In this document: positions 33,013-41,413 of the stretch, piece after piece
Position numbering within the stretch: position 1 is the first letter of the stretch
How the letters are laid out: every line of letters starts with the position of its first letter
Assembly: GCF_020171725.1 (NCBI RefSeq)
Contig: NZ_JAIVAJ010000004.1
Span: 1 to 64,000, forward strand
Direction: 5' to 3'
DNA: 64,000 bases
Source of the DNA: Halobacillus litoralis
GTDB lineage: Bacteria; Bacillota; Bacilli; Bacillales; Halobacillaceae
Made by a program: the position numbers and the translations under genes
Notes under the pieces: generated by a model
Told to the model about the DNA's origin: nothing
The model's database searches: none
The model's input: only the letters and a program-made list of their open reading frames with translations

Positions 33013-33948
33013 TTACAAGGTGATGATCACATTACCTTTTTTTCGCCCTTTCTCCACATAGCTGTGTGCTTCTTTAATTTGTTCAAGCGCATAATACCTG
33101 TCAATGACCGGTTGATACACTTGTGATTCGATAAGTGTGTTCACGAAGTGGAGATCCTGCACCTTCTTTCTATCCGCTCGCAAGCCTGTAGCAGAGAACT
33201 TTGATTTCTTTCTTCTTAGTATGTTGGAAGCTGTCGGGATGGTTGTCAGATAGACGCCCTTTTCTGTCAAAAGGTTTTTGCAACGTCCATAGGAACTTTT
33301 GCCGACAGCGTCAAAAATAATGTCATAACGATGCTTAGTTTCCGTGAAATCTTGTGTAGAGTAGTCAATCACGTTATCGGCACCAAGTCTTTTTACTAGG
33401 TCTATATTGGACGTGCTGCATACACCTGTTACTTCGGCTCCAAAGGATACAGCCAATTGGACGGCTGCCGTTCCAACTGCTCCAGACGCACCTAGAATGA
33501 GCAGCTTTTGCCCTCTTTTAATTTTTCCTAGGTCGCGTAAGAAGGGAAGAGATGTTAAAGCGCCATTCGGTATGGATGCCGCTTCAGCATAGGTGATGTG
33601 GTCAGGTTTCTTTACGATTGCTGCGCTCTCTGGCATGCATTTGTACTCTACGTAGGTTCCCAGGAGACGAAGCCCTGTATTGCCATACACCTGGTCTCCA
33701 ACTTGAAAACGTGTCACTTCTTTTCCGACTTCCTCCACTTCACCGGCTAAATAAAATCCTAATATCGGGTGCTTAGGTTTGCGTATGCCGTTCAGTCCTC
33801 TTGAAGCACGCATGCCCGGATCTTCAGCTGCTACAGTAGCCGCATGGATTCGAATCAGTACTTCATGATCCTTGGGTTTAGGTTTTGGCAGATCTCTGAC
33901 TTCCAGAACATCGACAGATCCGAATCTTTCGTAAACGACGGCTCGCAT
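33013..33948 (-). CDS. MDR-family NAD(P)-dependent alcohol/quinone oxidoreductase (first copy)
   Basis: 311 residues. The N-terminal GroES-like domain starts MRAVVYERFGSVDVLEVRDL, with AGEVEEVGKEVTRFQVGDQV; the Rossmann motif is LLILGASGAVGTAAVQLAVS; the end is KEAHSYVEKGRKKGNVIITL. It lacks the structural-zinc cysteine cluster, so it resembles quinone oxidoreductase-like MDR enzymes. It has its own Crp-like promoter. A paralogue is at 38217-39155. Confidence 0.9.
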   Translation of the reverse strand: MRAVVYERFGSVDVLEVRDLPKPKPKDHEVLIRIHAATVAAEDPGMRASRGLNGIRKPKHPILGFYLAGEVEEVGKEVTRFQVGDQVYGNTGLRLLGTYVEYKCMPESAAIVKKPDHITYAEAASIPNGALTSLPFLRDLGKIKRGQKLLILGASGAVGTAAVQLAVSFGAEVTGVCSTSNIDLVKRLGADNVIDYSTQDFTETKHRYDIIFDAVGKSSYGRCKNLLTEKGVYLTTIPTASNILRRKKSKFSATGLRADRKKVQDLHFVNTLIESQVYQPVIDRYYALEQIKEAHSYVEKGRKKGNVIITL

Positions 33949-33980
33949 TGGGGTTCCTCCTCTTCATCGTTTCTATCCTT

Positions 33981-34022
33981 ATCATACGGAGAAGCTGTAG
34001 GGGGAGCATTGACTTAAGTTAA
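33981..34022 (-). promoter_or_regulatory. Crp/Fnr-like promoter of first MDR gene
   Basis: TTGACTTAAGTTAA (34009-34022) is centred 41.5 nt upstream of the start point predicted from TATGAT (minus strand, 33986-33981), the same geometry as at 32958-32999. Confidence 0.5.
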
Positions 34023-34070
34023 GGAACAGTATTTTTTTGGAGAATTAAATATAAGCTCGAATCAAAGAGC

Positions 34071-34088
34071 CTTACTCGAATGAGTAAG
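34071..34088 (-). terminator. small hairpin after the regulator remnant
   Basis: CTTACTC/GAGTAAG stem with GAAT loop, just 3' of the minus-strand pseudogene. Confidence 0.4.
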
Positions 34089-34102
34089 ACTTTACGCAAA
34101 GG

Positions 34103-34420
34103 TTATAGCAAGCCGAGTTCTCGCGAGCGAGCTACGGCTTCTGTCGTTCTTTGAACCTCCAGCTTAGAAAAGATTCTCCGATTTCCCTCTTTAAAAGCGA
34201 TTTTGGGTCTAGCCTAGGGGGCAGAGCCAATTGGAGGGCAGCTTTCACGTTTCCTTTTTCGAGATATGCGTGTACTTGATGGTCTGAAATGAGTGGCAGT
34301 AGACGTTCGAAATGCGGCTTTTTAGCAAGTTTGTGGGCTTCTGCCAATCCCCTCTTTGCGTGCTGCCAGACTTGATCCAATTGGTTCGATTCGTAGGTGT
34401 GCGCATCTATTATAAAGACT
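34103..34420 (-). pseudogene. remnant of a MalT/LuxR-type regulator
   Basis: Read on the minus strand, the last codons before TAA at 34103 give NRRIFSKLEVQRTTEAVARS then RELGLL, which aligns with the C-terminus of the intact plus-strand regulator (NRNIFDKLGVKRRTEAVARA then RELKILS). Just upstream, in another frame, AKKPHFERLLPLISDHQVHA then YLEKGNVKAAL matches the helical-repeat part of the same family. The helix-turn-helix core between them and the whole N-terminal two thirds are missing. So it is a deleted and frameshifted fragment, not a gene. Confidence 0.75.
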
Positions 34421-34446
34421 CCATGTGATATAATGGGAGCATGTAT

Positions 34447-37035
34447 ATGCCAATTTTGACTACTAAACTTTATACGCCATCCCTCCAGCCAAAATTTGTA
34501 CAGCGCCCACATCTGATTGAGCGGATGAATGAGAATGCTCATAAAAAAATGACTCTTGTTTCCGCACCTGCAGGATTTGGAAAAACATCACTGATCAGCG
34601 AGTGGATCGCTGAATGCATGCTTCCTGCTACTTGGGTTTCGCTCGACGAGTGGGACAATGATCCAACCCGATTTTTCACTTACCTTCTTACGTCTTTGCA
34701 GAAATTAAAAAAGCATGTAGGAGAAGGGTTATTTGATATGCTTCAATCTCCTCAAACAACACCGTCTGAAATGTTCCTTACCTCCTTACTGAATGAAATC
34801 ACTACGATAGAAGATCCCTTTGTTCTTGTCCTTGATGATTATCATATGATCGACTCCAAACAGGTCAACAATGCTTTATCTTTTCTTATCGATCATCAAC
34901 CGCCACAGATGCATGTGGTCATTATTACTCGTGAGGACCCTGGTTTATCTTTGACTCGCCTTCGTGCTCAAGCTCAAATGACGGAAGTGCGTGCCTCCGA
35001 TTTACGTTTTTCTTCCAATGAAGTGAAACAATTCTTAGACATAGTCATAGGGGTGGAACTTACTAATGAAGAAGTTGCCGCTTTAGCTTCTCGTACGGAA
35101 GGTTGGGTTACCGGTCTACAGTTAGCGGGGATTTCTATGCAGGGACATAAAGATACGAAGCGATTTATTGAGACCTTTACAGGCAGCCACCACTTCATAT
35201 TGGATTATCTTCTTGAAGAGGTTTTGCAGCAACAGCCTGAAACGATTCAATCCTTTTTGCTTACCACCTCCATATTGGACCGCTTTAATGGACCTTTGTG
35301 TGAGGCGGTGTTACGGGATGACGCGATTCCAGTCCAAGAAACTTTACGATACTTGGAGCGTTCCAATTTGTTTATCGTTCCCTTAGATACCGAGAGGAAT
35401 TGGTATCGCTATCATCACCTTTTTGGAGAGCTGCTTAAACAGCGGTTGAACGCTTCGGGCAAACAGGTGACCCATTTACATAAAAGGGCGAGCGAATGGT
35501 ATGAACAAAATGGACTTGAACTTGAAGCTTTCTACCATGCGACGCTTGCCAATGACTTGGAGCGATCGGAACGTTTAGCGGAAGGGAATTCTCTCCTTTT
35601 CCGAGGAGCGGTCACCCCTGTGATAAATTGGTTGTCTTCATTACCGGAAGCGATATTGAATCAGAGGCCATCCTTATGGGTCATGTATGCTTATGCTTTA
35701 ATGATTGCCGGTCAGAATTCAAGTGTTGAACAAAAGCTGCATTCAGCTGAAATGGCTTTAGAAGGTGAGCCTCTTAATGAAAAAAACAGAGACGTTGTTG
35801 GAAGAATGGCTTCGGTTCGAGCGATTGCAGCTGCCAGCCAATACCAGACAGATCAAGTCATTACAGAGTCTAGTCGTGCTTTAGAGTACTTGGATGAGAA
35901 CAATTTGTATGTCCGTACCGTAATCACTTGGACACTTGGATATGCTTATCGGATGCAAGGAGAAGCTCTGAAAGCCAGGAAATCTTTTCAGGAAGCCATC
36001 TCAACCAGTCAAGCGTCCGGCAACGATTTCGTTCAGATGTTAGCCATTACAGGTTTAGGGCAAACTCAAGAGGAAGCAAACGAGCTCTATTTAGCAGAGG
36101 AAAGTTACAAGCAGGTCCTACATCTGGCTGGTGAACCGCCGAAGGCTACTGCTTGTGAAGCTTATCTCGGGCTCGCTCGTTTACATTATGAATGGAACGA
36201 CTTAGACGCGGCCGAATCTTACGTGAAAAAAGGAGTAAACTTGGCTCGTCAAATTGAAGGGGTGGATAGTTTCGTAGCCTGCGAAATCTTACTTGCTCGA
36301 ATTCAATTGGCAAAAGGCAGCCCAGAAGAAGCAGCCTCCATTTTGAATGATGCTTTAAGATCTGCAAGAAAACATGACTTTACGTATCAACTCCCCAAAA
36401 TATTTGAGTTAAAAATCATGATTATTATTCATAACGGAAACCTTCAGGAGGCTGAGCGACTTGCTCAAGCAGAGAAGCTCTTGATGAGCGAAGCCAGGGT
36501 TTATCAGGCAAAAGGCCACTCTTCTAAAGCGCTGCAGTTATTAGAAGAAGCGGCTTTTCAAATAGAAACAGAACCGCTCCGTGTCAAGGTTCTACAAGCG
36601 GTACTTCTTTACGAGTGTGAAAAGAAAGAACAGGCGATTCAAGTCTTGCATCAGGCGCTGATTTTGGCGGAACCATTTGGGGGGATTCGTACTTTTACGG
36701 ATGAAGGACCCTCGATGCAACGTCTATTAACAGAAGCATCGGCTCAAGGGGTCATGCCGAATTATGTAGAGAAGATATTGGATACTTTTTCTGTAGGGAA
36801 AATGTTTACGCATCCAACTACTTCTAGCAAGACTTTGGTTGAGCCATTAAGTGAACGCGAGTTAGAGATTTTGACCCTCATTGATTACGGACTCTCAAAC
36901 AAGCAGATTGGAGAGCGTCTATATCTTGCTTTGAGTACTGTAAAAGGACATAACCGTAATATTTTTGACAAACTTGGAGTGAAAAGGCGGACAGAAGCGG
37001 TCGCTCGTGCACGGGAGTTAAAGATATTGTCTTAA
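34447..37035 (+). CDS. MalT-type ATP-dependent LuxR-family regulator
   Basis: 862 residues. The STAND ATPase domain has Walker A SAPAGFGKTS near residue 40 and Walker B FVLVLDDYH near 125. A winged-helix region and a long helical-repeat sensor (about 400-780) follow. The C-terminal LuxR helix-turn-helix is PLSERELEILTLIDYGLSNK, QIGERLYLALSTVKGHNRNI, then the RRTEAVARARELKIL end. It switches on genes when an inducer promotes oligomerisation. ATG 34447 is 7 nt after GGGAG. Likely targets are the plus-strand genes that follow. Lower GC and codon choice than its neighbours hint at transfer. Confidence 0.92.
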   Translation: MPILTTKLYTPSLQPKFVQRPHLIERMNENAHKKMTLVSAPAGFGKTSLISEWIAECMLPATWVSLDEWDNDPTRFFTYLLTSLQKLKKHVGEGLFDMLQSPQTTPSEMFLTSLLNEITTIEDPFVLVLDDYHMIDSKQVNNALSFLIDHQPPQMHVVIITREDPGLSLTRLRAQAQMTEVRASDLRFSSNEVKQFLDIVIGVELTNEEVAALASRTEGWVTGLQLAGISMQGHKDTKRFIETFTGSHHFILDYLLEEVLQQQPETIQSFLLTTSILDRFNGPLCEAVLRDDAIPVQETLRYLERSNLFIVPLDTERNWYRYHHLFGELLKQRLNASGKQVTHLHKRASEWYEQNGLELEAFYHATLANDLERSERLAEGNSLLFRGAVTPVINWLSSLPEAILNQRPSLWVMYAYALMIAGQNSSVEQKLHSAEMALEGEPLNEKNRDVVGRMASVRAIAAASQYQTDQVITESSRALEYLDENNLYVRTVITWTLGYAYRMQGEALKARKSFQEAISTSQASGNDFVQMLAITGLGQTQEEANELYLAEESYKQVLHLAGEPPKATACEAYLGLARLHYEWNDLDAAESYVKKGVNLARQIEGVDSFVACEILLARIQLAKGSPEEAASILNDALRSARKHDFTYQLPKIFELKIMIIIHNGNLQEAERLAQAEKLLMSEARVYQAKGHSSKALQLLEEAAFQIETEPLRVKVLQAVLLYECEKKEQAIQVLHQALILAEPFGGIRTFTDEGPSMQRLLTEASAQGVMPNYVEKILDTFSVGKMFTHPTTSSKTLVEPLSERELEILTLIDYGLSNKQIGERLYLALSTVKGHNRNIFDKLGVKRRTEAVARARELKILS

Positions 37036-37056
37036 GACAAAAGTAAATAAGGAATG

Positions 37057-37090
37057 AAGCTACAGGTTACGGTTACCTGTAGCTTTTTTG
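37057..37090 (+). terminator. terminator of the MalT-type regulator
   Basis: AAGCTACAGGT (37057-37067) pairs perfectly with ACCTGTAGCTT (37075-37085), followed by a T-run. Confidence 0.9.
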
Positions 37091-37217
37091 TGCGCTCTTT
37101 TCAATACCACAACCATACTTTCAACCATACTTAAGTATCTTCCTGACAATACCTATTTGAAACTATACTACATTTACACCAACGGTACAGTTTTCCGTAT
37201 TCGGAAGGAGGGATGGG

Positions 37218-37463
37218 ATGACAGAAGAACAGAACTCACTGAAAGAAGACCAAAGAGACACAATTTATCAAATTAGGGTCAAGGGTCATCTGGGGAGTGA
37301 ATGGATCAACTATTTCCACGGATTTACAATTCATTGTAGAGAAGCAGGAGAAACGGTTTTGACAGGTCCCGTAATGGATCAGGCTGAGTTGCATGGCTTA
37401 ATCCGAAGAATACGCGACTTAGGGTTGCCTTTAATTTCGATCATGCGAAAAGACAATAAGTAG
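37218..37463 (+). CDS. conserved small protein found near MalT-type regulators
   Basis: 81 residues: YQIRVKGHLGSEWINYFHGF, then ETVLTGPVMDQAELHGLIRR and IRDLGLPLISIMR. I recall this pattern (RVKGHLD..W..WF.G, LTGPV.DQAALHGLL.RIRDLGL) from many small proteins in Firmicutes, cyanobacteria and Chloroflexi with unknown function. ATG 37218 follows AAGGAGGGATGGG. It leads an operon with DUF4386 and MDR genes. Soluble, ferredoxin-like fold likely. Confidence 0.8.
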   Translation: MTEEQNSLKEDQRDTIYQIRVKGHLGSEWINYFHGFTIHCREAGETVLTGPVMDQAELHGLIRRIRDLGLPLISIMRKDNK

Positions 37464-37484
37464 GAATAATGAGGAGGAACGATT

Positions 37485-38195
37485 TTGACTAGTTTAATAA
37501 ACAATCAATCACCTATGAAGATGGCAAGAATTGCAGGTGTGACTTATCTTGTACTTTATTTAGCTGGAATGTTTGCCGAATTTTTTGTCAGGTCAAGTCT
37601 TTATGTGCAAGGAGACGCAAGTGCTACAGCCAGTAACATTATGGATTCTGAACTATTGTTTCGATGGGGAATCACAAGCGACGTGGTGATGATCATTAGT
37701 GACATCACTTTAGCTGTCATTTTTTACGTATTGTTTAAGCCTGTCAGCCATTATCTATCCACATTCGCGGCTTTCTTCAGAATGACGCAAGCCTCGATTT
37801 TAGGGGTCAATCTGCTGAACCTGTTCATCATTTTACACCTTTTGAGTGGCGCTGAGTATCTCTCATCTTTTAGCAATGAACAATTGCATTCACTTGTGAT
37901 GACGTTTGTCCATGCTCATGATGTCGGGTATTCGATCGGGTTAATCTTTTTCGGAGTGAGTTTGCTTTTCTTCGGAATTCTTGTAATGAAGTCTGCCTAT
38001 GTTCCGAAGGTTCTAGGATTCATGTTGATCATTGCTTCTATTGGATATTTTGTTGATAGTTTCGCAAAAATTCTCATGCACGACTACGAAAAGTATGCTG
38101 CCATTTTTGATAGCGTGGTCTTCATGCCTGCTGCCATTGCTGAGATGGCATTCATTTTATGGTTGCTTATAAAAGGCGTAAACGTAACAAAATAA
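37485..38195 (+). CDS. DUF4386 membrane protein (second copy)
   Basis: 236 residues with six to seven membrane helices. The family pattern is YLVLYLAGMFAEFFVRSSLY, then DASATASNIMDSELLFRWGI, FYVLFKPVSHYLSTFAAFFR and SIGLIFFGVSLLFFGILV. It is a paralogue of 32202-32924. TTG 37485 lies 7 nt after GAGGAGG. Middle gene of a three-gene operon. Confidence 0.87.
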   Translation: MTSLINNQSPMKMARIAGVTYLVLYLAGMFAEFFVRSSLYVQGDASATASNIMDSELLFRWGITSDVVMIISDITLAVIFYVLFKPVSHYLSTFAAFFRMTQASILGVNLLNLFIILHLLSGAEYLSSFSNEQLHSLVMTFVHAHDVGYSIGLIFFGVSLLFFGILVMKSAYVPKVLGFMLIIASIGYFVDSFAKILMHDYEKYAAIFDSVVFMPAAIAEMAFILWLLIKGVNVTK

Positions 38196-38216
38196 ATAGG
38201 TTATGGAGGAAAAATC

Positions 38217-39155
38217 ATGAGAGCGATTGTGTACACGAAACGTAAGCATCCTGATGTGTTACAAGTATCAATGGTAAACACACCGTCTCCGAAGAGTAAT
38301 GAAGTACTGATCAAAGTCCATGCCACAACTGTTACCTCTGGGGATGTGGCTAAATTATATTTGTTTAATGGTTTACTCACACGCAACGGAACCATTCCAG
38401 GTCAAGAGGTAGCCGGAGAGATTGTAGCAGTGGGAAAAGACGTCCAGGCGTTCAAAGCAGGAGATGAAGTTTTGGGTATCACGACTTCCGGGGCACAAGC
38501 GGAATTCGTATGCTTACCTGAAGATGCTCCTTTAACCCTTAAACCTGAGGGGTTGTCCTATGAAGAAGCGGCCTCGATATCTTTTGGGGGATCCGCTGCC
38601 CTGTATTTCTTGTCTGAAATGGCTAACATTCAAAAAGGGGATGCTGTTTTGATCAACGGAGCTTCTGGGGGAGTCGGTACGTTTGCTGTACAGGTTGCTA
38701 AGTACTTCAGGGCTCATGTAACGGGTGTTTGCAGTACTGGAAATGTAGAAAAAGTCAAAGCTTTGGGTGCCGATCGAGTGATTGATTACACAACCACTAG
38801 TGTGATCAAAGCCGATGAAACGTATGACATTATTTTTGACGCAGTTGGGAAATTGCAATTCAAAACTAGTAAAAATGCTTTGCGTAAAAAAGGGGTTTTC
38901 GTAAGCACAAGCTTCAGTCTTCCCCTTCTTATCCAGAAATGGTGGACATCCAAGCTGACCGATAAAAAAGTCAGGATAGGGGTGGTTCCGAACAATGCAA
39001 ATCGATTAGACACCCTCAAAGGTCTTATTCAAGAAGGGAAATTACGGTCCGTCATCGACCGGGTGTACACATTAGAGCGAACTCCTGAAGCTTATCAATA
39101 TGTCGCGAAAGGGCATAAAACAGGAAATGTCGTCATCAAGATGGATCATTCATAA
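38217..39155 (+). CDS. MDR-family NAD(P)-dependent alcohol/quinone oxidoreductase (second copy)
   Basis: 312 residues, same family as 33013-33948. MRAIVYTKRKHPDVLQVSMV, then GQEVAGEIVAVGKDVQAFKA, the Rossmann motif VLINGASGGVGTFAVQVAKY, TGVCSTGNVEKVKALGADRV and a C-terminal KGHKTGNVVIKM. It lacks zinc-binding cysteines. ATG follows TATGGAGGAAA. Last gene of the operon started by the 81-residue protein; pairing with DUF4386 twice in this window suggests a shared process. Confidence 0.9.
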   Translation: MRAIVYTKRKHPDVLQVSMVNTPSPKSNEVLIKVHATTVTSGDVAKLYLFNGLLTRNGTIPGQEVAGEIVAVGKDVQAFKAGDEVLGITTSGAQAEFVCLPEDAPLTLKPEGLSYEEAASISFGGSAALYFLSEMANIQKGDAVLINGASGGVGTFAVQVAKYFRAHVTGVCSTGNVEKVKALGADRVIDYTTTSVIKADETYDIIFDAVGKLQFKTSKNALRKKGVFVSTSFSLPLLIQKWWTSKLTDKKVRIGVVPNNANRLDTLKGLIQEGKLRSVIDRVYTLERTPEAYQYVAKGHKTGNVVIKMDHS

Positions 39156-39225
39156 GAAGTGAGTGTTCTATGATAAGTGGCCTGTTGGATCGTATTGAAC
39201 GTCGTCGTTGTAATTGGAAAACAAA

Positions 39226-39274
39226 AAAGTGCCTTCCCATTCCGCTATCGCTTTGCGGGTGAGGGGTGGCACTT
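39226..39274 (-). terminator. minus-strand terminator
   Basis: AAAGTGCC (39226-39233) pairs with GGCACTTT (39267-39274); on the minus strand the stem ends in TTTTTTG. It implies a minus-strand transcript starting near 39350-39400. Confidence 0.65.
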
Positions 39275-39276
39275 TG

Positions 39277-39339
39277 TTCATTCACCTTTAAAAAAGAAGA
39301 CTTCCTCGACTTTTTCAACCAGTTGCTTCTGAGTAGCAT
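39277..39339 (-). pseudogene. possible 1-nt-deleted small peptide gene
   Basis: An excellent AAAGGAGG site (39346-39353) precedes ATG 39339, but that frame runs through the terminator. The adjacent frame reads ATQKQLVEKVEEVFFFKGE and stops at 39277, right before the terminator. One extra base after the ATG would give a neat 20-residue peptide. This may be a broken small gene or a small RNA. Confidence 0.3.
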
Positions 39340-39440
39340 AAATGACCTCCTTTCTTGAGTATTCCTAGTTATTTCCTTACAATTAATGTTAATTAAAATG
39401 AGTTCATATTACAGAATAGTTTAGAAAGGGAGGTGAAATA

Positions 39441-39944
39441 GTGGTAGTCATCAAAAGAGCGTCTGTAGAACATGTAGAAGGAATCTCGAGAGTGTGTCGT
39501 GAAGGATGGGAAGATACGTACCAAGGCATCCGAAGCAAGGATAACATCGAAAGAATGAAGCAGCTTTTCTACAACCATGAGCGGATTTCCGGTGAAATAG
39601 AGGAGTCGGATGGCTGGGATGGTTATATCGTTGCTGTCGATGGTTCGGAAGTCGTCGGAGCTATTGGCGGTGGGATGGTCGGAGAAGAGAAGAGCGAGGT
39701 GTTCGTTCTTTATTTGGACCCAACCCGTCGCGGAGAAGGAATCGGGACGCAGCTGCTTGAATTCTTGACGGATATCCAACGGGAAAAAGGAGCTCGTGAG
39801 CAGTGGGTTTCGGTGCAGAAAGGCAATGGCAAAGGCATTCCTTTTTACGAAAAGCGGGGATTCACGAAGGTGCGGGAGAAGGCGGCTTACATGAATGGGG
39901 AGGGGGAAGCGTACATATCGATTACGTATGTGCGAAAGATCTGA
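39441..39944 (+). CDS. GNAT-family N-acetyltransferase
   Basis: 167 residues. The acetyl-CoA site is VLYLDPTRRGEGIGTQLLEF (R-x-x-G-x-G/A) and the C-terminal strand GIPFYEKRGFTKVREKAAYM. The N-terminus has VCREGWEDTYQGI, typical of this family. Substrate unknown. GTG 39441 follows GGGAGGTGAAATA. Confidence 0.92.
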   Translation: MVVIKRASVEHVEGISRVCREGWEDTYQGIRSKDNIERMKQLFYNHERISGEIEESDGWDGYIVAVDGSEVVGAIGGGMVGEEKSEVFVLYLDPTRRGEGIGTQLLEFLTDIQREKGAREQWVSVQKGNGKGIPFYEKRGFTKVREKAAYMNGEGEAYISITYVRKI

Positions 39945-40023
39945 GGCATATCGGGAAAAAGAGAATGAGTACTGGCTTCGACGCAATGGTGTCGGAGCTT
40001 TTTTGTAAAAAATAATTTCCTTA

Positions 40024-40065
40024 ATGTCATTTATAATTGACATAATGTAAAGTGTAGAATACTAT
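40024..40065 (+). promoter_or_regulatory. promoter and operator of the XRE gene
   Basis: TTGACA (40037-40042), 17-nt spacer, TACTAT (40060-40065). An inverted repeat ATGTCA (40024-40029)/TGACAT (40038-40043) overlaps the -35, fitting autorepression. Confidence 0.6.
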
Positions 40066-40087
40066 AAGATAAGGAGGAGGATAATTA

Positions 40088-40282
40088 TTGAAAAACAAGA
40101 AAATGAAGATAGCCCGAGCTGAAGCCGATGTATCTCAAGAAAAATTAGCAAAACTCGTCGGAGTGACAAGACAGACCATTAATTTGATCGAATCTGGGAA
40201 TTACAACCCCACCTTGAATTTGTGTACGGCCATCTGCAAGGCATTAAATAAAACATTAGATGATTTATTCTGGGAGGAATAA
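40088..40282 (+). CDS. XRE-family transcriptional regulator
   Basis: 64 residues, nearly all a helix-turn-helix: IARAEADVSQEKLAKLVGVT, RQTINLIESGNYNPTLNLCT, then CKALNKTLDDLFWEE. TTG 40088 follows AAGGAGGAGG. It is 3 nt from the downstream membrane gene; such pairs are common in Bacilli and usually regulate themselves. Confidence 0.92.
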   Translation: MKNKKMKIARAEADVSQEKLAKLVGVTRQTINLIESGNYNPTLNLCTAICKALNKTLDDLFWEE

Positions 40283-40285
40283 TTT

Positions 40286-40720
40286 ATGAGTGCTGAAAAG
40301 TTAGTGAAGGAAACAAAGTTAATCATCGGTGTATCCCTGTTTGCCAGCTTAGCCCTTTTGATCACTTGGACCACTGTTGAACTGATGAACACCTCTTTTG
40401 GAAATGACAAAGCCTTGTTAGCTTTATCCATTATTCCTCTAAGTGCAGCGCTTGCTTCGTATTTGAAGCTTATAAAAATAAATAAAGACCCGCAGAAAAT
40501 GGTTGCAGAAACAGATGAAAGACTTGTAGCCGAGAAGAATGAAGCAGATGCGAAAGCGCTGAAGCTGCTTCAAGGAATATTGTTCCTGACCTATATGGGC
40601 TACACCTTTATCTTTCCTGAAGAAACCTTTCAATCATTAGGATGGTGGGTAACATTAGGGATTCTTCTTCTTTCTCTATTCGCCCCGGTCATGATTCGCC
40701 ATATGTTAAAAGAATCCTGA
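40286..40720 (+). CDS. membrane protein paired with XRE regulator
   Basis: 144 residues with four membrane helices and a cytoplasmic loop containing QKMVAETDERLVAEKNEADA, a feature of DUF2178/DUF3796-type partners of small XRE regulators. ATG follows GGGAGG that overlaps the regulator's end (TGGGAGGAATAATTTATG). Function unknown; possibly a sensor or effector of the regulator. Confidence 0.75.
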   Translation: MSAEKLVKETKLIIGVSLFASLALLITWTTVELMNTSFGNDKALLALSIIPLSAALASYLKLIKINKDPQKMVAETDERLVAEKNEADAKALKLLQGILFLTYMGYTFIFPEETFQSLGWWVTLGILLLSLFAPVMIRHMLKES

Positions 40721-40829
40721 AGGCAGCAGAGGAATTCTTACGACGGAGGCGCATCGGGAAAAGGGGATTCCTTGTACAATATATCCCTCGTGTTACAATG
40801 ACTGTAAATTGACTCAAGGAGTGATCGGA

Positions 40830-41330
40830 TTGCGTTTGTCTCATTATGAACGGTTAAACCTGGTAAACCAGTATCAAATCCTAAGTAAGGTGGATGCTGA
40901 GAACAAGGAACACTATGAAACGAAGATCCATATCCTTGAGGGTGGTTATGAGCAGTATTACGCTGAAATCTTCGGTTCTTTGAAAGAAGAATTTCCGGAA
41001 GAAGAATCAGAGGAAATCGTAAAAGTCCTCTCCATGTACCGCGCGTTGCACCAGTCCTATGACAGCCTGGCCGATGGAGAGAAAGCAGAGGTCGACGAAA
41101 GCGGGCTTGCGTTCAAAGGCTTCGATCAGGAACAGGAAGAAAAGGAATATGCTTTTGCAACGTTTGTACTCGAGGAGCTGGGGCTGTTCCGTGAGCTGCA
41201 GCACGAAGACGGGTACGATGCTGACTTCGCGACCATGCCTACGTATTCGAGGATGGTGACGAAGTGGGTGGAGTTTGATAAGAGTGAGTCGCTGAATAAA
41301 GAACAGATTCATGACATTGTGAATGCCTGA
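40830..41330 (+). CDS. YfbU-family protein
   Basis: 166 residues from TTG 40830 (MRLSHYERLNLVNQYQILSK), 8 nt after AAGGAG; this matches the usual YfbU length of about 164. ILEGGYEQYYAEIF and the end segment AFKGFDQEQEEKEYAFATFV fit the family. E. coli YfbU is linked to cell death/stress but its activity is unknown. Acidic. Terminator shared with the convergent kinase gene. Confidence 0.85.
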   Translation: MRLSHYERLNLVNQYQILSKVDAENKEHYETKIHILEGGYEQYYAEIFGSLKEEFPEEESEEIVKVLSMYRALHQSYDSLADGEKAEVDESGLAFKGFDQEQEEKEYAFATFVLEELGLFRELQHEDGYDADFATMPTYSRMVTKWVEFDKSESLNKEQIHDIVNA

Positions 41331-41343
41331 CAAATAAGTGCGT

Positions 41344-41412
41344 GAAGCGCGGGGACGGATCTTTTGCTTCTTTCATTGGAAGCAGTAGATCCGTCCTCGC
41401 GCTTCTTTTTTT
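41344..41412. terminator. long hairpin terminator, GAAGCGCGGGGACGGATC family
   Basis: 18-bp stem (41344-41361 with 41388-41405, one G-U pair) plus an inner GCTTC/GAAGC stem, then T8 on the plus strand. A near copy is at 51891-51952. Confidence 0.85.
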
Positions 41413-41413
41413 C

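Noticed and set aside
34132-34542. 136-codon minus-strand ORF as an intact gene
   Set aside because: It has no start or site of its own, overlaps the start of the intact regulator, and its sequence plus the adjacent frame reads as a decayed MalT-type regulator instead.
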